Assembly: GCF_001428435.1 (NCBI RefSeq)
Contig: NZ_LMSO01000001.1
Location: 583,486 to 647,485, forward strand
Direction: 5' to 3'
DNA: 64,000 bases
Origin: Arthrobacter sp. Soil782
GTDB taxonomy: Bacteria > Actinomycetota > Actinomycetes > Actinomycetales > Micrococcaceae
Positions within the stretch are counted from its first letter, which is position 1, and every line of letters begins with the position of its first letter. Shown in pieces: positions 8,036-16,425 of this stretch. The translations under genes were made by a program, and so were the position numbers. The notes beneath the pieces are model-generated. The model made no database searches. It was not told the DNA's origin and saw only the letters and a program-made list of their open reading frames with translations.

Positions 8036-9040
8036 ATGCGCAAGACCATCACTTCAGTTTCGGGAGCAGCGCTGCTCCTGATCTCCGTGGCCGCCTGTGG
8101 CGATGCTTCCGGTTCCCAGGAACAGGGCGAAGCCAGTGCCAACTACCCGGAGGAAAACCTCACCATGATCGTGGGCTACGGTCCCGGCGGAAGCACCGAC
8201 GTCGGAGCCCGTCTGATGGCCGATGCCCTCGAGGACGAGCTCGGCGTCAATGTCACCGTCGAGAACAAGGAAGGTGCCGGCGGCCAGGTGGGCCTCACCG
8301 CCGTGGCCAACGCCGACTGCGACGGCTACACCTTCGGCACCGCCAACTTCCCCTCCGCGATTGTCTCCGTGCTGGACGAAAGCCGCGGCGCCACCTACGA
8401 CCGCGAAAGCTTCGCGCCCATCGCACTGCAGGTGGTCGACCCGACGGCAATCGTGGTGGCCCAGGACAGCCCCTACGACACCATCGATGACCTCTTGGCC
8501 GCCGCCGAAGAGAATCCGGGTGACATCCTGTACACCACTACCGGCGTCGCCAGCAACGAGCACTTCGCCATGGCCGCTGTGGAGGAGGCAACCGGCGCCG
8601 AGTTTGCTCCGGTCCACTTCCCCGACGGCGGCGGCGCACCCAAGACCGCCTTCCTTGGAGGCGAAGTGGAGATGTATGTGGCGAACGTCAGCGACGTCGT
8701 CGAAATGACTGAAAACGGCCAGGGCAAGGTCATCGGCATCATGGATTCCGAGCGCAGCCCCTTCCTGCCGGACGTTCCTACCTTCACTGAAGCAGGGCAC
8801 GACGTCGAAATCTCCTCCTCGCGCGGCTACGCCTTCCCTGCCTGCGCACCCGAGGAGGCAGTGACCACCATCTCCGAGACCATGGGCACCATCATGGAGG
8901 ACGAGGAGTTCCAGACGAAGATGAAGGAACTGGGGCTGGCTCCGAGCTACAAGAACGCCGAGGAGTACGCCGGGTACTGGACCGAGACCGAGGGTACCTT
9001 CGAGACCCTCTTCCCGCTGGTTCGTGAGGAAGGTAAATGA
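8036..9040 (+). CDS. tctC: Tripartite tricarboxylate transporter substrate-binding lipoprotein TctC
   Basis: 334 residues from the ATG at 8036, chosen because AGGAG lies 7 nt upstream and the next residues form a lipoprotein signal (lipobox ISVAACG). The leader (AGGAGTTCGACA) is nearly identical to that of tctB. The mature part has the TTT binding-protein fold (VGYGPGGSTDVGARLMADAL near the start and NKEGAGGQVGLTAVA). Anchored outside the membrane, it delivers a carboxylate to TctAB. The substrate cannot be read from the sequence. Confidence 0.92.
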   Translation: MRKTITSVSGAALLLISVAACGDASGSQEQGEASANYPEENLTMIVGYGPGGSTDVGARLMADALEDELGVNVTVENKEGAGGQVGLTAVANADCDGYTFGTANFPSAIVSVLDESRGATYDRESFAPIALQVVDPTAIVVAQDSPYDTIDDLLAAAEENPGDILYTTTGVASNEHFAMAAVEEATGAEFAPVHFPDGGGAPKTAFLGGEVEMYVANVSDVVEMTENGQGKVIGIMDSERSPFLPDVPTFTEAGHDVEISSSRGYAFPACAPEEAVTTISETMGTIMEDEEFQTKMKELGLAPSYKNAEEYAGYWTETEGTFETLFPLVREEGK

Positions 9041-9699
9041 GCACCTTCGCCACTATCCCGGAGCGCCCCCATCAGCCGCTCACGCCGGAGCTGAAAGAGC
9101 GCCTCTGGGCGCTCCCCAGCGCGAACATCGGTGACGCGATGGGAAGGCTCGGCGTGATGGACCCTGCGATCCACCCCGTGTGGAGCGGCGCCCGCTGCGT
9201 CGGCACCGCCCACACGGTCTGGACCCGCGCCGGTGACAACAAGTACGTCCACGAGGCGCTTGCCACCGTGCAGCCCGGGGACATCGTTGTTATCAGCGGC
9301 CAGGCGGATGAGAGCCGCGCGCTGATCGGTGAGCTCATCGGCGGCAAGGCCAGGATCCGCGGTGTGGAAGGCTTCGTCATCGACGGCGCCGTCCGCGATG
9401 CTCCCGGGCTGGAGGAGTACCGTATGCCAGTGTTCGCCCGGGCTGTCACTGCTGCCGGCCCGTACAAGAACGGGCCCGGCGTGGTCGGGGCAACCATCGC
9501 CGTCGGCGGTGTCCCGGTCAACCCGGGAGACATCATTGTGGGTGACCCTGACGGCGTCGTCGTGATTCCGCGGCAGCATGCCGAGGCGGTGGTGGCCGCT
9601 GCGGAGGCCAAGCGCGACGCCGAGCAGGCCACGCGGGACCAGATCGACCGCGAGCTGGAACTGTCCGTTCCGGACACCCGGGTAGGCGCGTCGGGCTAA
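9037..9699 (+). CDS. RraA family protein (4-hydroxy-4-methyl-2-oxoglutarate aldolase/oxaloacetate decarboxylase-like)
   Basis: 220 residues; overlaps tctC by ATGA. NIGDAMGRLGVMDPAIHPVW, GDIVVISGQADESRALIGELIGGKARIRGVEGFVIDGAVRD and GVPVNPGDIIVGDPDGVVVIP are characteristic of the RraA/HMG-aldolase group, in which the RG..G..IDG..RD region contains the catalytic Arg and metal-binding Asp. Members cleave or decarboxylate 2-oxo acids, often giving pyruvate. In this operon it would act on the product of one of the dehydrogenases. A true RNase E regulator role is unlikely given the catabolic context. Confidence 0.88.
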   Translation: MSTFATIPERPHQPLTPELKERLWALPSANIGDAMGRLGVMDPAIHPVWSGARCVGTAHTVWTRAGDNKYVHEALATVQPGDIVVISGQADESRALIGELIGGKARIRGVEGFVIDGAVRDAPGLEEYRMPVFARAVTAAGPYKNGPGVVGATIAVGGVPVNPGDIIVGDPDGVVVIPRQHAEAVVAAAEAKRDAEQATRDQIDRELELSVPDTRVGASG

Positions 9700-9704
9700 A
9701 GTGT

Positions 9705-9736
9705 TTCCCGGCCGGACCCCCACGTCCGGCCGGGAA
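9705..9736 (+). terminator. Strong hairpin after the RraA gene
   Basis: A perfect 13-bp stem (arm TTCCCGGCCGGAC at 9705-9717, complementary arm at 9724-9736) with a 6-nt loop begins 6 bp after the RraA stop. No T-run follows, as is common for high-GC terminators. It separates tctBAC-rraA from the IclR gene, so readthrough could attenuate the downstream genes. Confidence 0.7.
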
Positions 9737-9770
9737 CGCCTGTCCCGAAAATCCAGCTGAAAGAGACACC

Positions 9771-10565
9771 GTGGCACCGAACGAATCGCCCATGCGATCG
9801 CTGGAACGCGCCTTCGATGTACTGGCCGTCCTCGAGCAGAACATCCGTCCGCTACGCCTGACGGACATCGCCCAACAGGCGGGGCTTGCCGTCAGCACCA
9901 CCCAGCGCATCCTGAACGTGCTGGAGGGCCGCGGCCTCGTGGAGCGCGATGACTCGACCTATCAGTTGGGCGTCGGCACCGTCCCTATGGCCCACGCATT
10001 CCTGCGCGGCAACCGGCTCAGCGCCGCCGCCCTTCCCGTACTGCAGGAACTGGCGTCTGCGACCGGACTCACGGCGTCGCTGTTTGTCCGGTCCGGACTC
10101 AGCCGGGTGGTAGTCGCCCGTGTTGAGGGCGAACATCCGCTCCGGTACGCGCTGCCCATCGGCGAGCGGCTGCCGCTGCATCTCGGCGCCGGACGCGTCC
10201 TCGCCTCCGGAATGACCGACGAGGAGGTCGATGAGCTCCTGCAGACGGTCGATGGGATCCACATGCAGTCAGGTGTGGAGCTGACCCCTCAGCAGTTCAA
10301 GGAATCCCTTCAGACCATCCGCGAGGACGGCTATCTCGTTGCGCACAGCGAGCGTGCCGTCGGCATCACCTCCGTCTCTGCTCCGGTGTTCAGCGCCAGC
10401 GGGCGGATGGTCGGCGTCGTCATTGTCAGCGGCGCCGATGCCCACATGCCGGAGGAGAAGATCCAGCAGGTGGTGTGGGAGGTCCGGCAGGCCGCCCAGT
10501 CGATCGGCCAGCGCCACCTGAGCGCACCGGAGCCGGTGCAGGCCCGAAACACCATAGGACGCTGA
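9771..10565 (+). CDS. IclR family transcriptional regulator
   Basis: 264 residues from a GTG with AAGAGA upstream; an ATG at 9792 is an alternative. The N-terminal winged HTH (LRLTDIAQQAGLAVSTTQRILNVLEGRGLVERDDSTYQLG) is followed by the IclR effector domain (LPVLQELASATGLTASLFV, GERLPLHLGAGRVLASGM, VGITSVSAPVFSASGRMVGVV). IclR proteins sense small carboxylates or aromatics. The likely target is the tandem operator at 4963-4999. Only 34 bp separate the preceding terminator hairpin from this start, so it may depend on readthrough. Confidence 0.93.
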   Translation: MAPNESPMRSLERAFDVLAVLEQNIRPLRLTDIAQQAGLAVSTTQRILNVLEGRGLVERDDSTYQLGVGTVPMAHAFLRGNRLSAAALPVLQELASATGLTASLFVRSGLSRVVVARVEGEHPLRYALPIGERLPLHLGAGRVLASGMTDEEVDELLQTVDGIHMQSGVELTPQQFKESLQTIREDGYLVAHSERAVGITSVSAPVFSASGRMVGVVIVSGADAHMPEEKIQQVVWEVRQAAQSIGQRHLSAPEPVQARNTIGR

Positions 10566-10578
10566 TGGTGAGCGGCAG

Positions 10579-11757
10579 ATGACTTCACGGGGCACTTCTG
10601 CTGCGCTCTGGCTGATCTTCGTCCAGGCCGTCATCACCCAGGGCATGGCGTTCACGGTCCGCCCCACCATCTCCTACCGCGCCCTTGAGATCGGGATTGC
10701 TCCCGCCTGGCTGGGCGCGCTCGCCGCAACCTATGCCGCCGCTCCCCTGCTGTGTGCGCTGCTCGTCGGGCAGGCTACCGACCGGTTCGGGCCGAAGAAG
10801 ATCATGGTGGTCGGCACGCTGCTGATGGCGCTGTCGGGGGTTGCATTGACCTTCATCGGCGGCACCATCACCGTACTCATCGTCGGCAGCGTACTGCTGG
10901 GCATCGGCCATCTGATGGCCGTCATCGGGCAACAGGCCGGGGTGGCCGGGCTGACGTCGCCCGGGAAACTCCAGTCCGTGTTCGGTCACTACACGCTGGC
11001 CGGCTCACTCGGTCAGGCACTCGGCCCCGGACTGATCGCCGTCTTCGGTGCCAACGCCACCATCCCGGACACCGGTTTGATCTTCGCCGTCGCGGCGGTG
11101 CTGATGACCCTCTCGGTGGGAGTCGCCGTCGTACTTCCGGTGCCGCGTTCGCGCAAAGGCCGCAGCGACGCCCAGCCGGCGAGCTGGCGGGAAATCCTGC
11201 GGATCCGCGGGCTGGTTCCGGCGATCACCATCACTGCGATTGTGCTCGCCGCCGTGGACATCACGCTGATCTACCTTCCGGTGCTCGGCGCCGAGCTGGG
11301 CATCAGCGCGGGGGTGGTGGGGCTGCTCCTGTCGGTGCGCGCTGCCTCATCGATGCTGTCCCGGTTCTTCCTGGGCTCGCTTGTCCGCGTGCTCGGTTCC
11401 AACCGGCTGCTGCTCCTTAGCCTGGTGATCGCAGCCGTGTCGATGGCCCTGATTCCGATTGGCATGCCGATGGCGGCGCTGGTTGTCCTGCTGGTGTTCC
11501 TGGGGTTCGGCCTGGGCATCGGTCAGCCGGTGACCATGGCCTGGCTCGCCGCGGCGGCCCCGCCCGGAAGCCAGGGCAGAGCCATGTCCCTTCGCATCAG
11601 CGGTAGCCGATTGGGCCAGATCGTCTTCCCCACCGCTGCGGGTGCAGTCGCCGCCGGCTTCGGCGCATCCGGCGCGCTGTGGGGTATCGCCGTGGCCCTG
11701 GGCGCCGCTGGTTTCATCTCAGCACGGCATCCGCTTCAATTTCGACCCCATAAGTAA
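10579..11757 (+). CDS. Major facilitator superfamily transporter
   Basis: 392 residues, about twelve membrane segments. The MFS loop 2-3 motif appears as GQATDRFGPKKIMVVG, preceded by LLCALLVG. The start follows GGTGAG, 13 bp after the IclR stop. It lies between the IclR regulator and the Ldh2 dehydrogenase, so it may carry a substrate or product of this pathway in addition to the TTT system, or export it. The specificity is unknown. Confidence 0.9.
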   Translation: MTSRGTSAALWLIFVQAVITQGMAFTVRPTISYRALEIGIAPAWLGALAATYAAAPLLCALLVGQATDRFGPKKIMVVGTLLMALSGVALTFIGGTITVLIVGSVLLGIGHLMAVIGQQAGVAGLTSPGKLQSVFGHYTLAGSLGQALGPGLIAVFGANATIPDTGLIFAVAAVLMTLSVGVAVVLPVPRSRKGRSDAQPASWREILRIRGLVPAITITAIVLAAVDITLIYLPVLGAELGISAGVVGLLLSVRAASSMLSRFFLGSLVRVLGSNRLLLLSLVIAAVSMALIPIGMPMAALVVLLVFLGFGLGIGQPVTMAWLAAAAPPGSQGRAMSLRISGSRLGQIVFPTAAGAVAAGFGASGALWGIAVALGAAGFISARHPLQFRPHK

Positions 11758-11765
11758 GGACCTTG

Positions 11766-12839
11766 ATGAACCTGTATCCGGCAGAAACCGTACGAGCCCA
11801 GATCCTCGCGGTGCTCAGCGCGTGGGGGATGGCTTCCGCGAAGGCGAGCACGACGGCGGAAGTCATGATTGAGACGGACCTCGCCGGGATTGATTCCCAC
11901 GGTATTTCGATGCTGCCCGGCTACCAGCGGCTCATCGACCTGGGCAAGCTGGACATTCGCGCCGATCCGGTGGTGAGCCGCGAGTCCGCTGCCACCGCCG
12001 TCGTCGACGGTGGAAACAATCTGGGTCACGCCACCATGGTGGCGGCGATGGAACTGGCTTGCTCAAAGGCGCGGGAGACCGGCGTCGGCGTGGTCACGGT
12101 TCGTCGCTCCCATCACTTCGGTGCGGCCGGGTACTACTCCAAGCTTGCGGCGGATGCCGGACTGGTGGGACTGCTTACCTCGACCACGCGCACCAAGGCC
12201 GTGGTGCCCACCCGTAGTAGCCGGCCGTTGCTTGGTACCAATCCGCTGGCGTTCGCGGCACCAAGCAGTAATCCGGACGCACCGTTTGTGCTGGACATGT
12301 CCACCAGCACCGTGGCCGTCAACAAGGTCAAGGTGTATGACTACCTCGGTCAGCCGCTGCCCGCGGGGTGGGTGCTTGATGGAGCCGGCGAGCCGGTCAC
12401 AGATCCCGGCACTGCATACTCTCTGCTTCGCAGCGAAGCAGGGGGCGGGCTTAGCCCGCTCGGTGGATCCGAGTCGCTCTCCAGCCACAAGGGCTACGGT
12501 CTTGCGGTCATGGTTCAGATCCTTGCCGGTGCCCTTGCCGGAGCGACCTTTGCGCCGCTGAAGGACGCGTCCGACGACGACAACATCGGACACTTCTGCC
12601 TCGCTATTGATCCGGGGTTCTTCGGCGAGCCCGAGGACTTCTCTGCCTCGGTCTCGCAGATTCTGGACACGCTCCGGGCCGAGCCCCCGGCTTCCCCGGA
12701 CCGGCCGGTGCTGGTGGCCGGGGACAACGAGCGGCGGGTGCGCGCTGAGCGGCTGGAGATCGGGATCCCTGTGAGTGCCGCGTTGATCGAGCAATTAGGT
12801 GGGATCTGTGCGAAGACCGGGGCTGCGTTTCTGCTTTAG
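11766..12839 (+). CDS. Ldh2-family (malate/L-lactate/sulfolactate-type) NAD(P)-dependent 2-hydroxyacid dehydrogenase, copy 1
   Basis: 357 residues from the ATG at 11766 (a TTG immediately before it is in frame); AAGGA lies upstream. Hallmarks of the MDH/LDH2 fold are DLAGIDSHGISMLPGYQRLI, the catalytic-region VTVRRSHHFGAAGYY, and LLGTNPLAFAAPS. GGSESLSSHKGYGLAVMVQILAGAL is the conserved C-terminal helix. These enzymes interconvert 2-hydroxy and 2-oxo acids (malate, lactate, sulfolactate, ureidoglycolate relatives). It closes the TTT cluster, 9 bp after the MFS gene. A paralogue with roughly 70% or more identity by eye is at 31002-32075. Confidence 0.92.
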   Translation: MNLYPAETVRAQILAVLSAWGMASAKASTTAEVMIETDLAGIDSHGISMLPGYQRLIDLGKLDIRADPVVSRESAATAVVDGGNNLGHATMVAAMELACSKARETGVGVVTVRRSHHFGAAGYYSKLAADAGLVGLLTSTTRTKAVVPTRSSRPLLGTNPLAFAAPSSNPDAPFVLDMSTSTVAVNKVKVYDYLGQPLPAGWVLDGAGEPVTDPGTAYSLLRSEAGGGLSPLGGSESLSSHKGYGLAVMVQILAGALAGATFAPLKDASDDDNIGHFCLAIDPGFFGEPEDFSASVSQILDTLRAEPPASPDRPVLVAGDNERRVRAERLEIGIPVSAALIEQLGGICAKTGAAFLL

Positions 12840-12898
12840 GCCGCGGTAGGCGGGTGCGAGGTGACAGCTACGATCGCGCTGCATCCCGCACGGCCAAA

Positions 12899-12918
12899 TG
12901 GTACGCTTTTATGTACCA
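12899..12918. promoter_or_regulatory. Inverted-repeat operator of yefM-yoeB
   Basis: TGGTAC (12899-12904) and GTACCA (12913-12918) are perfect 6-bp arms around 8 bp, ending 18 bp before the yefM start. Known YefM operators contain a TGTACA-like core, and TGTACC here is close to it. Autoregulation by the YefM-YoeB complex is inferred. Confidence 0.55.
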
Positions 12919-12936
12919 CTTCGAAGGGGATGGACA

Positions 12937-13188
12937 ATGTCCGCAATTACTGCAACGGATGCTCGACGCAACCTGTTCGGACTCATCCAGCAGGTCAACG
13001 AGGACCGTGCTCCGGTCGAGGTCGTGTCGAAGCACGGCAACGCCGTCATCATGTCCAAGGACGACTACGACGCGATCACCGAAACCGCTTACCTGTTGCG
13101 GCATTCGAAAGGTGCGGAGCGGCTGCTCGCGGCCATGGAACGCGCCCGGCGCGGCGAGTTCGAGACCCACGAACTCCATGAGGCGTGA
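12937..13188 (+). CDS. yefM: YefM/Phd family antitoxin
   Basis: 83 residues from the ATG at 12937, preceded by AGGGGA; an upstream frame extension to 12898 runs through the operator and is rejected. MSAITATDARRNLFGLIQQVNEDRAPVEVVSKHGNAVIMSKDDYDAITETAYLL is the Phd/YefM fold, and the C-terminal helix LLAAMERARRGEF is the toxin-binding tail. It neutralises YoeB and binds its own promoter. Confidence 0.93.
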   Translation: MSAITATDARRNLFGLIQQVNEDRAPVEVVSKHGNAVIMSKDDYDAITETAYLLRHSKGAERLLAAMERARRGEFETHELHEA

Positions 13189-13445
13189 GCCGACAGCTCG
13201 CATTCGACCGGAACGGGTGGGAAGACTACACCTACTGGAAAAGCCAGGACAGAAAGACGCTGAAGCGAATCAATCTACTGATTCTGGATGTCTTACGGGA
13301 CCCGTTCACCGGCACCGGCAAACCCGAGCCGCTCAAGCACATCTTGGCCGGCGCCTGGTCCAGACGAATCGATGAAGCGAATCGCCTCGTCTACCTCGTG
13401 ACCGACACGCACATCACCGTGATGCAGGCGCGCGACCACTACTGA
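13185..13445 (+). CDS. yoeB: YoeB/Txe family mRNA interferase toxin
   Basis: 86 residues, GTG start overlapping the yefM stop by 4 nt (GTGA). The family core is complete: LAFDRNGWEDYTYWKSQDRKTLKRINLLILDVLRDPFTGTGKPEPLKHILAGAWSRRI, then RLVYLVTD and the C-terminal ARDHY. In E. coli YoeB the active site uses Glu46, Arg65 and His83; the matching Glu (KPEPLK), Arg (SRRID) and penultimate His are present. It cuts mRNA on the ribosome. The toxin looks intact. Confidence 0.93.
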   Translation: MSRQLAFDRNGWEDYTYWKSQDRKTLKRINLLILDVLRDPFTGTGKPEPLKHILAGAWSRRIDEANRLVYLVTDTHITVMQARDHY

Positions 13446-13496
13446 TCCATAAGCGCTACAAAAGGCCTCCGGGTCACCACGCGAGAGGAACCCGCC

Positions 13497-14348
13497 TTGG
13501 CATTCACCGTCCGCGGACGCACCGTCCTGATCACCGGCGCCGGAATGGGCATGGGAAAGCTGTATGCCGAACGCGCCGCCCGCGAGGGGGCAGCCGCCGT
13601 CGTGCTCTGGGATATTGACGAAACCGCGCTCCAAACCGTCGCGGCAGGCCTCACCACAAGCACGACGACGGTCCACACCAAAGTGGTGGATCTTGCCTCG
13701 GTGGAGTCGATCACCACCGCAGCCCAGTCGGTGTTGGATAACGTCGGCACCCCGGATGTCCTGATCAACAACGCCGGGATTGTGCGCGGGAAATACTTCT
13801 GGGAACACGACCACCACGCGGACATTGACCTCACCCTGCGCATCAATACCGGCGGACCCATGCACGTCACCCGGGCATTCCTGCCGGCGATGATGGAACG
13901 CGGAACACCCGCGCGCATCCTGAACGTGGCCTCAGCCTCCGGTACGCTCTCGGTCCCCCGCATGAGCGTGTACGCGGCGTCGAAATGGGCCGTCATCGGC
14001 TGGAGCGATTCCCTGCGCCTCGAGCTCGCTTCCACCGGCCATCCCATTGCCGTCACCACCCTCATCCCCAGCTACATCAAGACCGGCATGTTCGAGGGAG
14101 CCCGCGGACCGCTACTGACCCCGCTCATGGAACCGGAGTACGTGGTGGACAAAGCTTGGCGCGCAACGCTGGCCGGCAAGGCCCGCGTCCAGCTGCCCTG
14201 GACCGTGCAGCTCGCCGGAACTCTTCGCAATGTCCTGCCGCAACCGGCCTGGGACTTCGTCGCCGACCGCGTCTTCAAGGTGTACAGCTCAATGGACCAC
14301 TTCACCGGGCGGCCAGCCCCTTCAGCCAAGGAGGAAACCACCCGATGA
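13497..14348 (+). CDS. SDR family oxidoreductase
   Basis: 283 residues starting at TTG with GAGAGGAA upstream; the TTG is needed to keep the cofactor motif TGAGMGMG near residue 12. The active site is visible as Ser in NVASASGT and YAASK. Aspartate in VVLWDIDE at the end of beta-2 suggests NAD(H). A C-terminal extension (VQLAGTLRNVLPQPAWDFVADRVFKVYSSM) resembles SDRs acting on lipophilic alcohols. It overlaps the downstream aldehyde dehydrogenase by ATGA, so alcohol to aldehyde to acid is a plausible two-step route. Confidence 0.9.
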   Translation: MAFTVRGRTVLITGAGMGMGKLYAERAAREGAAAVVLWDIDETALQTVAAGLTTSTTTVHTKVVDLASVESITTAAQSVLDNVGTPDVLINNAGIVRGKYFWEHDHHADIDLTLRINTGGPMHVTRAFLPAMMERGTPARILNVASASGTLSVPRMSVYAASKWAVIGWSDSLRLELASTGHPIAVTTLIPSYIKTGMFEGARGPLLTPLMEPEYVVDKAWRATLAGKARVQLPWTVQLAGTLRNVLPQPAWDFVADRVFKVYSSMDHFTGRPAPSAKEETTR

Positions 14349-15712
14349 GCGCCGCCGACCTGCTCGCAGACCACAAACAGTACTTCCACACCGGCGTCAC
14401 CCGGCCAGCCGAATGGCGGCGCAGGCAACTGCAGTCTCTCCTGCAGCTGCTCACCGAACGCGAAGACGCCCTCACCGATGCCCTCGAGAAAGACCTGGGA
14501 AAGAGCCGCACCGAGGCCTTCATCTCAGAGGTCGCCGTGGTCCGGGCGGAGACCGACTACGCACTGAAGCACCTTGACCGCTGGATGACGCCGGCAAAGG
14601 TCAGCGTGCCGCTCGGCCTGCAACCGGCGAAGGCCTGGACCCAACCCCGGCCGCTGGGCACCGTGCTCATCATCGGCCCCTGGAACTACCCGCTGCAGCT
14701 GGTCCTTGCGCCGCTGGTCGGTGCGCTCGCGGCCGGCAACACAGCGGTCCTCAAACCCAGCGAACTGGCACTGGCCACCTCGAGCGTGCTCGCCGAGCTC
14801 GTTCCCCAGTACCTCGATCGATCCGCCGTGACCGTCGTGGAAGGCGGCGTGGACGTGAGCACCGATCTCCTTGCCCAGCCCTTCGACTACATCTTCTACA
14901 CCGGCGGCGAGCGCGTCGGCAAGATCGTCATGAAAGCTGCCTCCGAGCACCTCACTCCGGTGACGCTGGAGCTGGGAGGGAAGTCTCCCGCCGTCGTCGT
15001 CGGTGGTGACCTCAAGGCCGCAGCCCGGCGCATTGCCTACGGCAAATTCATGAACGCTGCCCAGACGTGCGTGGCACCGGACTACATATTGACGACGCCG
15101 GCTGCCGCCCCTGCACTGGCGCTGGCGCTGTCGGAGGCCGTCCGGGAGTTCTACGGCAGCGATCCGCAGACCTCCGGTGACTACGGCCGGATCATCAACG
15201 AGCATCACTTCGACCGGCTGGTGAAGCTCCTAGACGGCGGAACCGTCGTCACCGGCGGCAGGCACGAGCGCTCCGAGCGGTACATCGAGCCGACCATCCT
15301 GCGCGACGTCGACCCCGCCTCACCGCTCATGCAGGAGGAAATCTTCGGCCCGCTCCTGCCCATCCTTGAGGTGGAAGACCTCGACGACGCGATCCGCTTC
15401 ATCGGCGAGCGTCCCCACCCGCTCGCCGCCTACCTGTTCAGCGACCGGGACGAGCACCTCGACGCTTTCACGGAGCAGGTGAAGGCCGGCGGCATCGCGC
15501 ACAACGTCTGCACCATCCAACTTGCGGTGCCCGGGCTGCCCTTCGGCGGTGTGGGCGCGAGCGGGACCGGCAGCTACCACGGCCGCCAGTCCTTCGACAC
15601 GTTCAGCCACCTGCAGCCGGTCTTTTCCAAGCCGACGGCGGTGGATACCCTCAGGCTCGCCTACCCGCCGTTCGGTGCGCTCAAACGGAAGCTGCTGCGC
15701 AGGCTGCTCTGA
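14345..15712 (+). CDS. Aldehyde dehydrogenase (class 3-like)
   Basis: 455 residues from the ATG at 14345 (ATGA overlap with the SDR gene); the frame is open further upstream, but that is inside the SDR gene. Motifs: GPWNYPLQL (cofactor entry), TGGERVGKIVMKAAS, VTLELGGKSP with the general-base Glu, and AAQTCVAPDY with the nucleophilic Cys. The short length and hydrophobic C-terminus (LAYPPFGALKRKLLRRLL) are typical of class 3 fatty or aromatic aldehyde dehydrogenases. It oxidises an aldehyde to a carboxylate, probably the product of the SDR. Confidence 0.93.
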   Translation: MSAADLLADHKQYFHTGVTRPAEWRRRQLQSLLQLLTEREDALTDALEKDLGKSRTEAFISEVAVVRAETDYALKHLDRWMTPAKVSVPLGLQPAKAWTQPRPLGTVLIIGPWNYPLQLVLAPLVGALAAGNTAVLKPSELALATSSVLAELVPQYLDRSAVTVVEGGVDVSTDLLAQPFDYIFYTGGERVGKIVMKAASEHLTPVTLELGGKSPAVVVGGDLKAAARRIAYGKFMNAAQTCVAPDYILTTPAAAPALALALSEAVREFYGSDPQTSGDYGRIINEHHFDRLVKLLDGGTVVTGGRHERSERYIEPTILRDVDPASPLMQEEIFGPLLPILEVEDLDDAIRFIGERPHPLAAYLFSDRDEHLDAFTEQVKAGGIAHNVCTIQLAVPGLPFGGVGASGTGSYHGRQSFDTFSHLQPVFSKPTAVDTLRLAYPPFGALKRKLLRRLL

Positions 15713-15749
15713 GGAAACCGTCCCGGCTTGCTGAGACGGCTCCACCGCT

Positions 15750-16424
15750 TCACGTGATCTGAAGCTCGCGCTTCACGAACGCGGTCAGCAGTTCCCGTGC
15801 CCGGTCCACTGCTATGGACGTTCGGCGCGAATAGCACTGGACGACGAGACCATCCACCATGGCTGCCGTCGTTGCTGCGAAAACCGCGGGGTCCTCGCAG
15901 GAGAAAGCGCCTTCGGCGACCCCGCGCTCGGCAATTCCCTGCAGTGCAGCCCGCCACGCGTCATAGTGCTCGTTCATCCAGCTGCCGTAGCTGTCATCGC
16001 GGGCAGCCGCAGCCCAGAAGTCCAGCCAGATGAGCCAGTGACGCCGTGTTTCCTCATCGGACCCGAACAGCCCGTCAAGGAAGAACAGCAGTTCCCTGCC
16101 CGGATCCTCCGAGCCTTGTGCGGCCTCCCGCAGCGGGAGGTAGAAGCTTGCCGTCTCGGCCATGACCACTTCCATCAACACCTCGTCAAGGCCCTTGAAG
16201 TGATAGGTGATGGTGCCGGGGGAAACGCCGCACGCCTGGGAGATGTCCCGGATTCCTACGTTGAACAGACCCTTGTCAGCAATCACGGTACGGGCGGCAT
16301 CGATCACCAGCTGCCGCCTCACCTCGGTGGGGTGACGCTGACGTTCACCGACGGTCTTGGCCCTCGGCCGGCCGGCAGGCTCCTGCGTGCTCAGTGCCAT
16401 CACTCGTGCTCGCTTCCTTGCCAC
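15750..16424 (-). CDS. TetR family transcriptional regulator
   Basis: 224 residues from a GTG; an internal ATG at 16400 (MALSTQ) is an equally possible start, since neither has a strong ribosome site. The HTH is IRDISQACGVSPGTITYHFKGLDEVLMEV near residue 60. The C-terminal domain is variable and likely ligand-binding. It lies 14 bp downstream of the CocE-type hydrolase on the same strand and convergent to the SDR-ALDH pair. Two palindromes lie immediately upstream (16426-16453). Confidence 0.88.
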   Translation of the reverse strand: MARKRARVMALSTQEPAGRPRAKTVGERQRHPTEVRRQLVIDAARTVIADKGLFNVGIRDISQACGVSPGTITYHFKGLDEVLMEVVMAETASFYLPLREAAQGSEDPGRELLFFLDGLFGSDEETRRHWLIWLDFWAAAARDDSYGSWMNEHYDAWRAALQGIAERGVAEGAFSCEDPAVFAATTAAMVDGLVVQCYSRRTSIAVDRARELLTAFVKRELQIT

Positions 16425-16425
16425 G

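Noticed and set aside
6436-8142. Very long open frame on the minus strand opposite tctA
   Set aside because: Its translation is rich in His, Asp, Gly and Arg without any fold-like pattern and mirrors the codon structure of tctA. It is an antisense shadow in GC-rich DNA.
9037-9699. RraA as regulator of ribonuclease E
   Set aside because: Operon context with a carboxylate transporter and dehydrogenases points to the aldolase/decarboxylase branch of this fold.
5042-12839. Assignment of the TTT cluster to sulfolactate catabolism (slc/comC/suyAB)
   Set aside because: Transporter type, IclR regulator and Ldh2 enzyme agree, but the sulfolactate lyase genes are missing and the RraA enzyme does not belong to that pathway. 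Left as unknown substrate.
13985-14344. N-terminal extension of the aldehyde dehydrogenase
   Set aside because: The upstream frame is Arg/Pro/His-rich and lies wholly inside the SDR gene. The ATGA junction at 14345 fits the family start.
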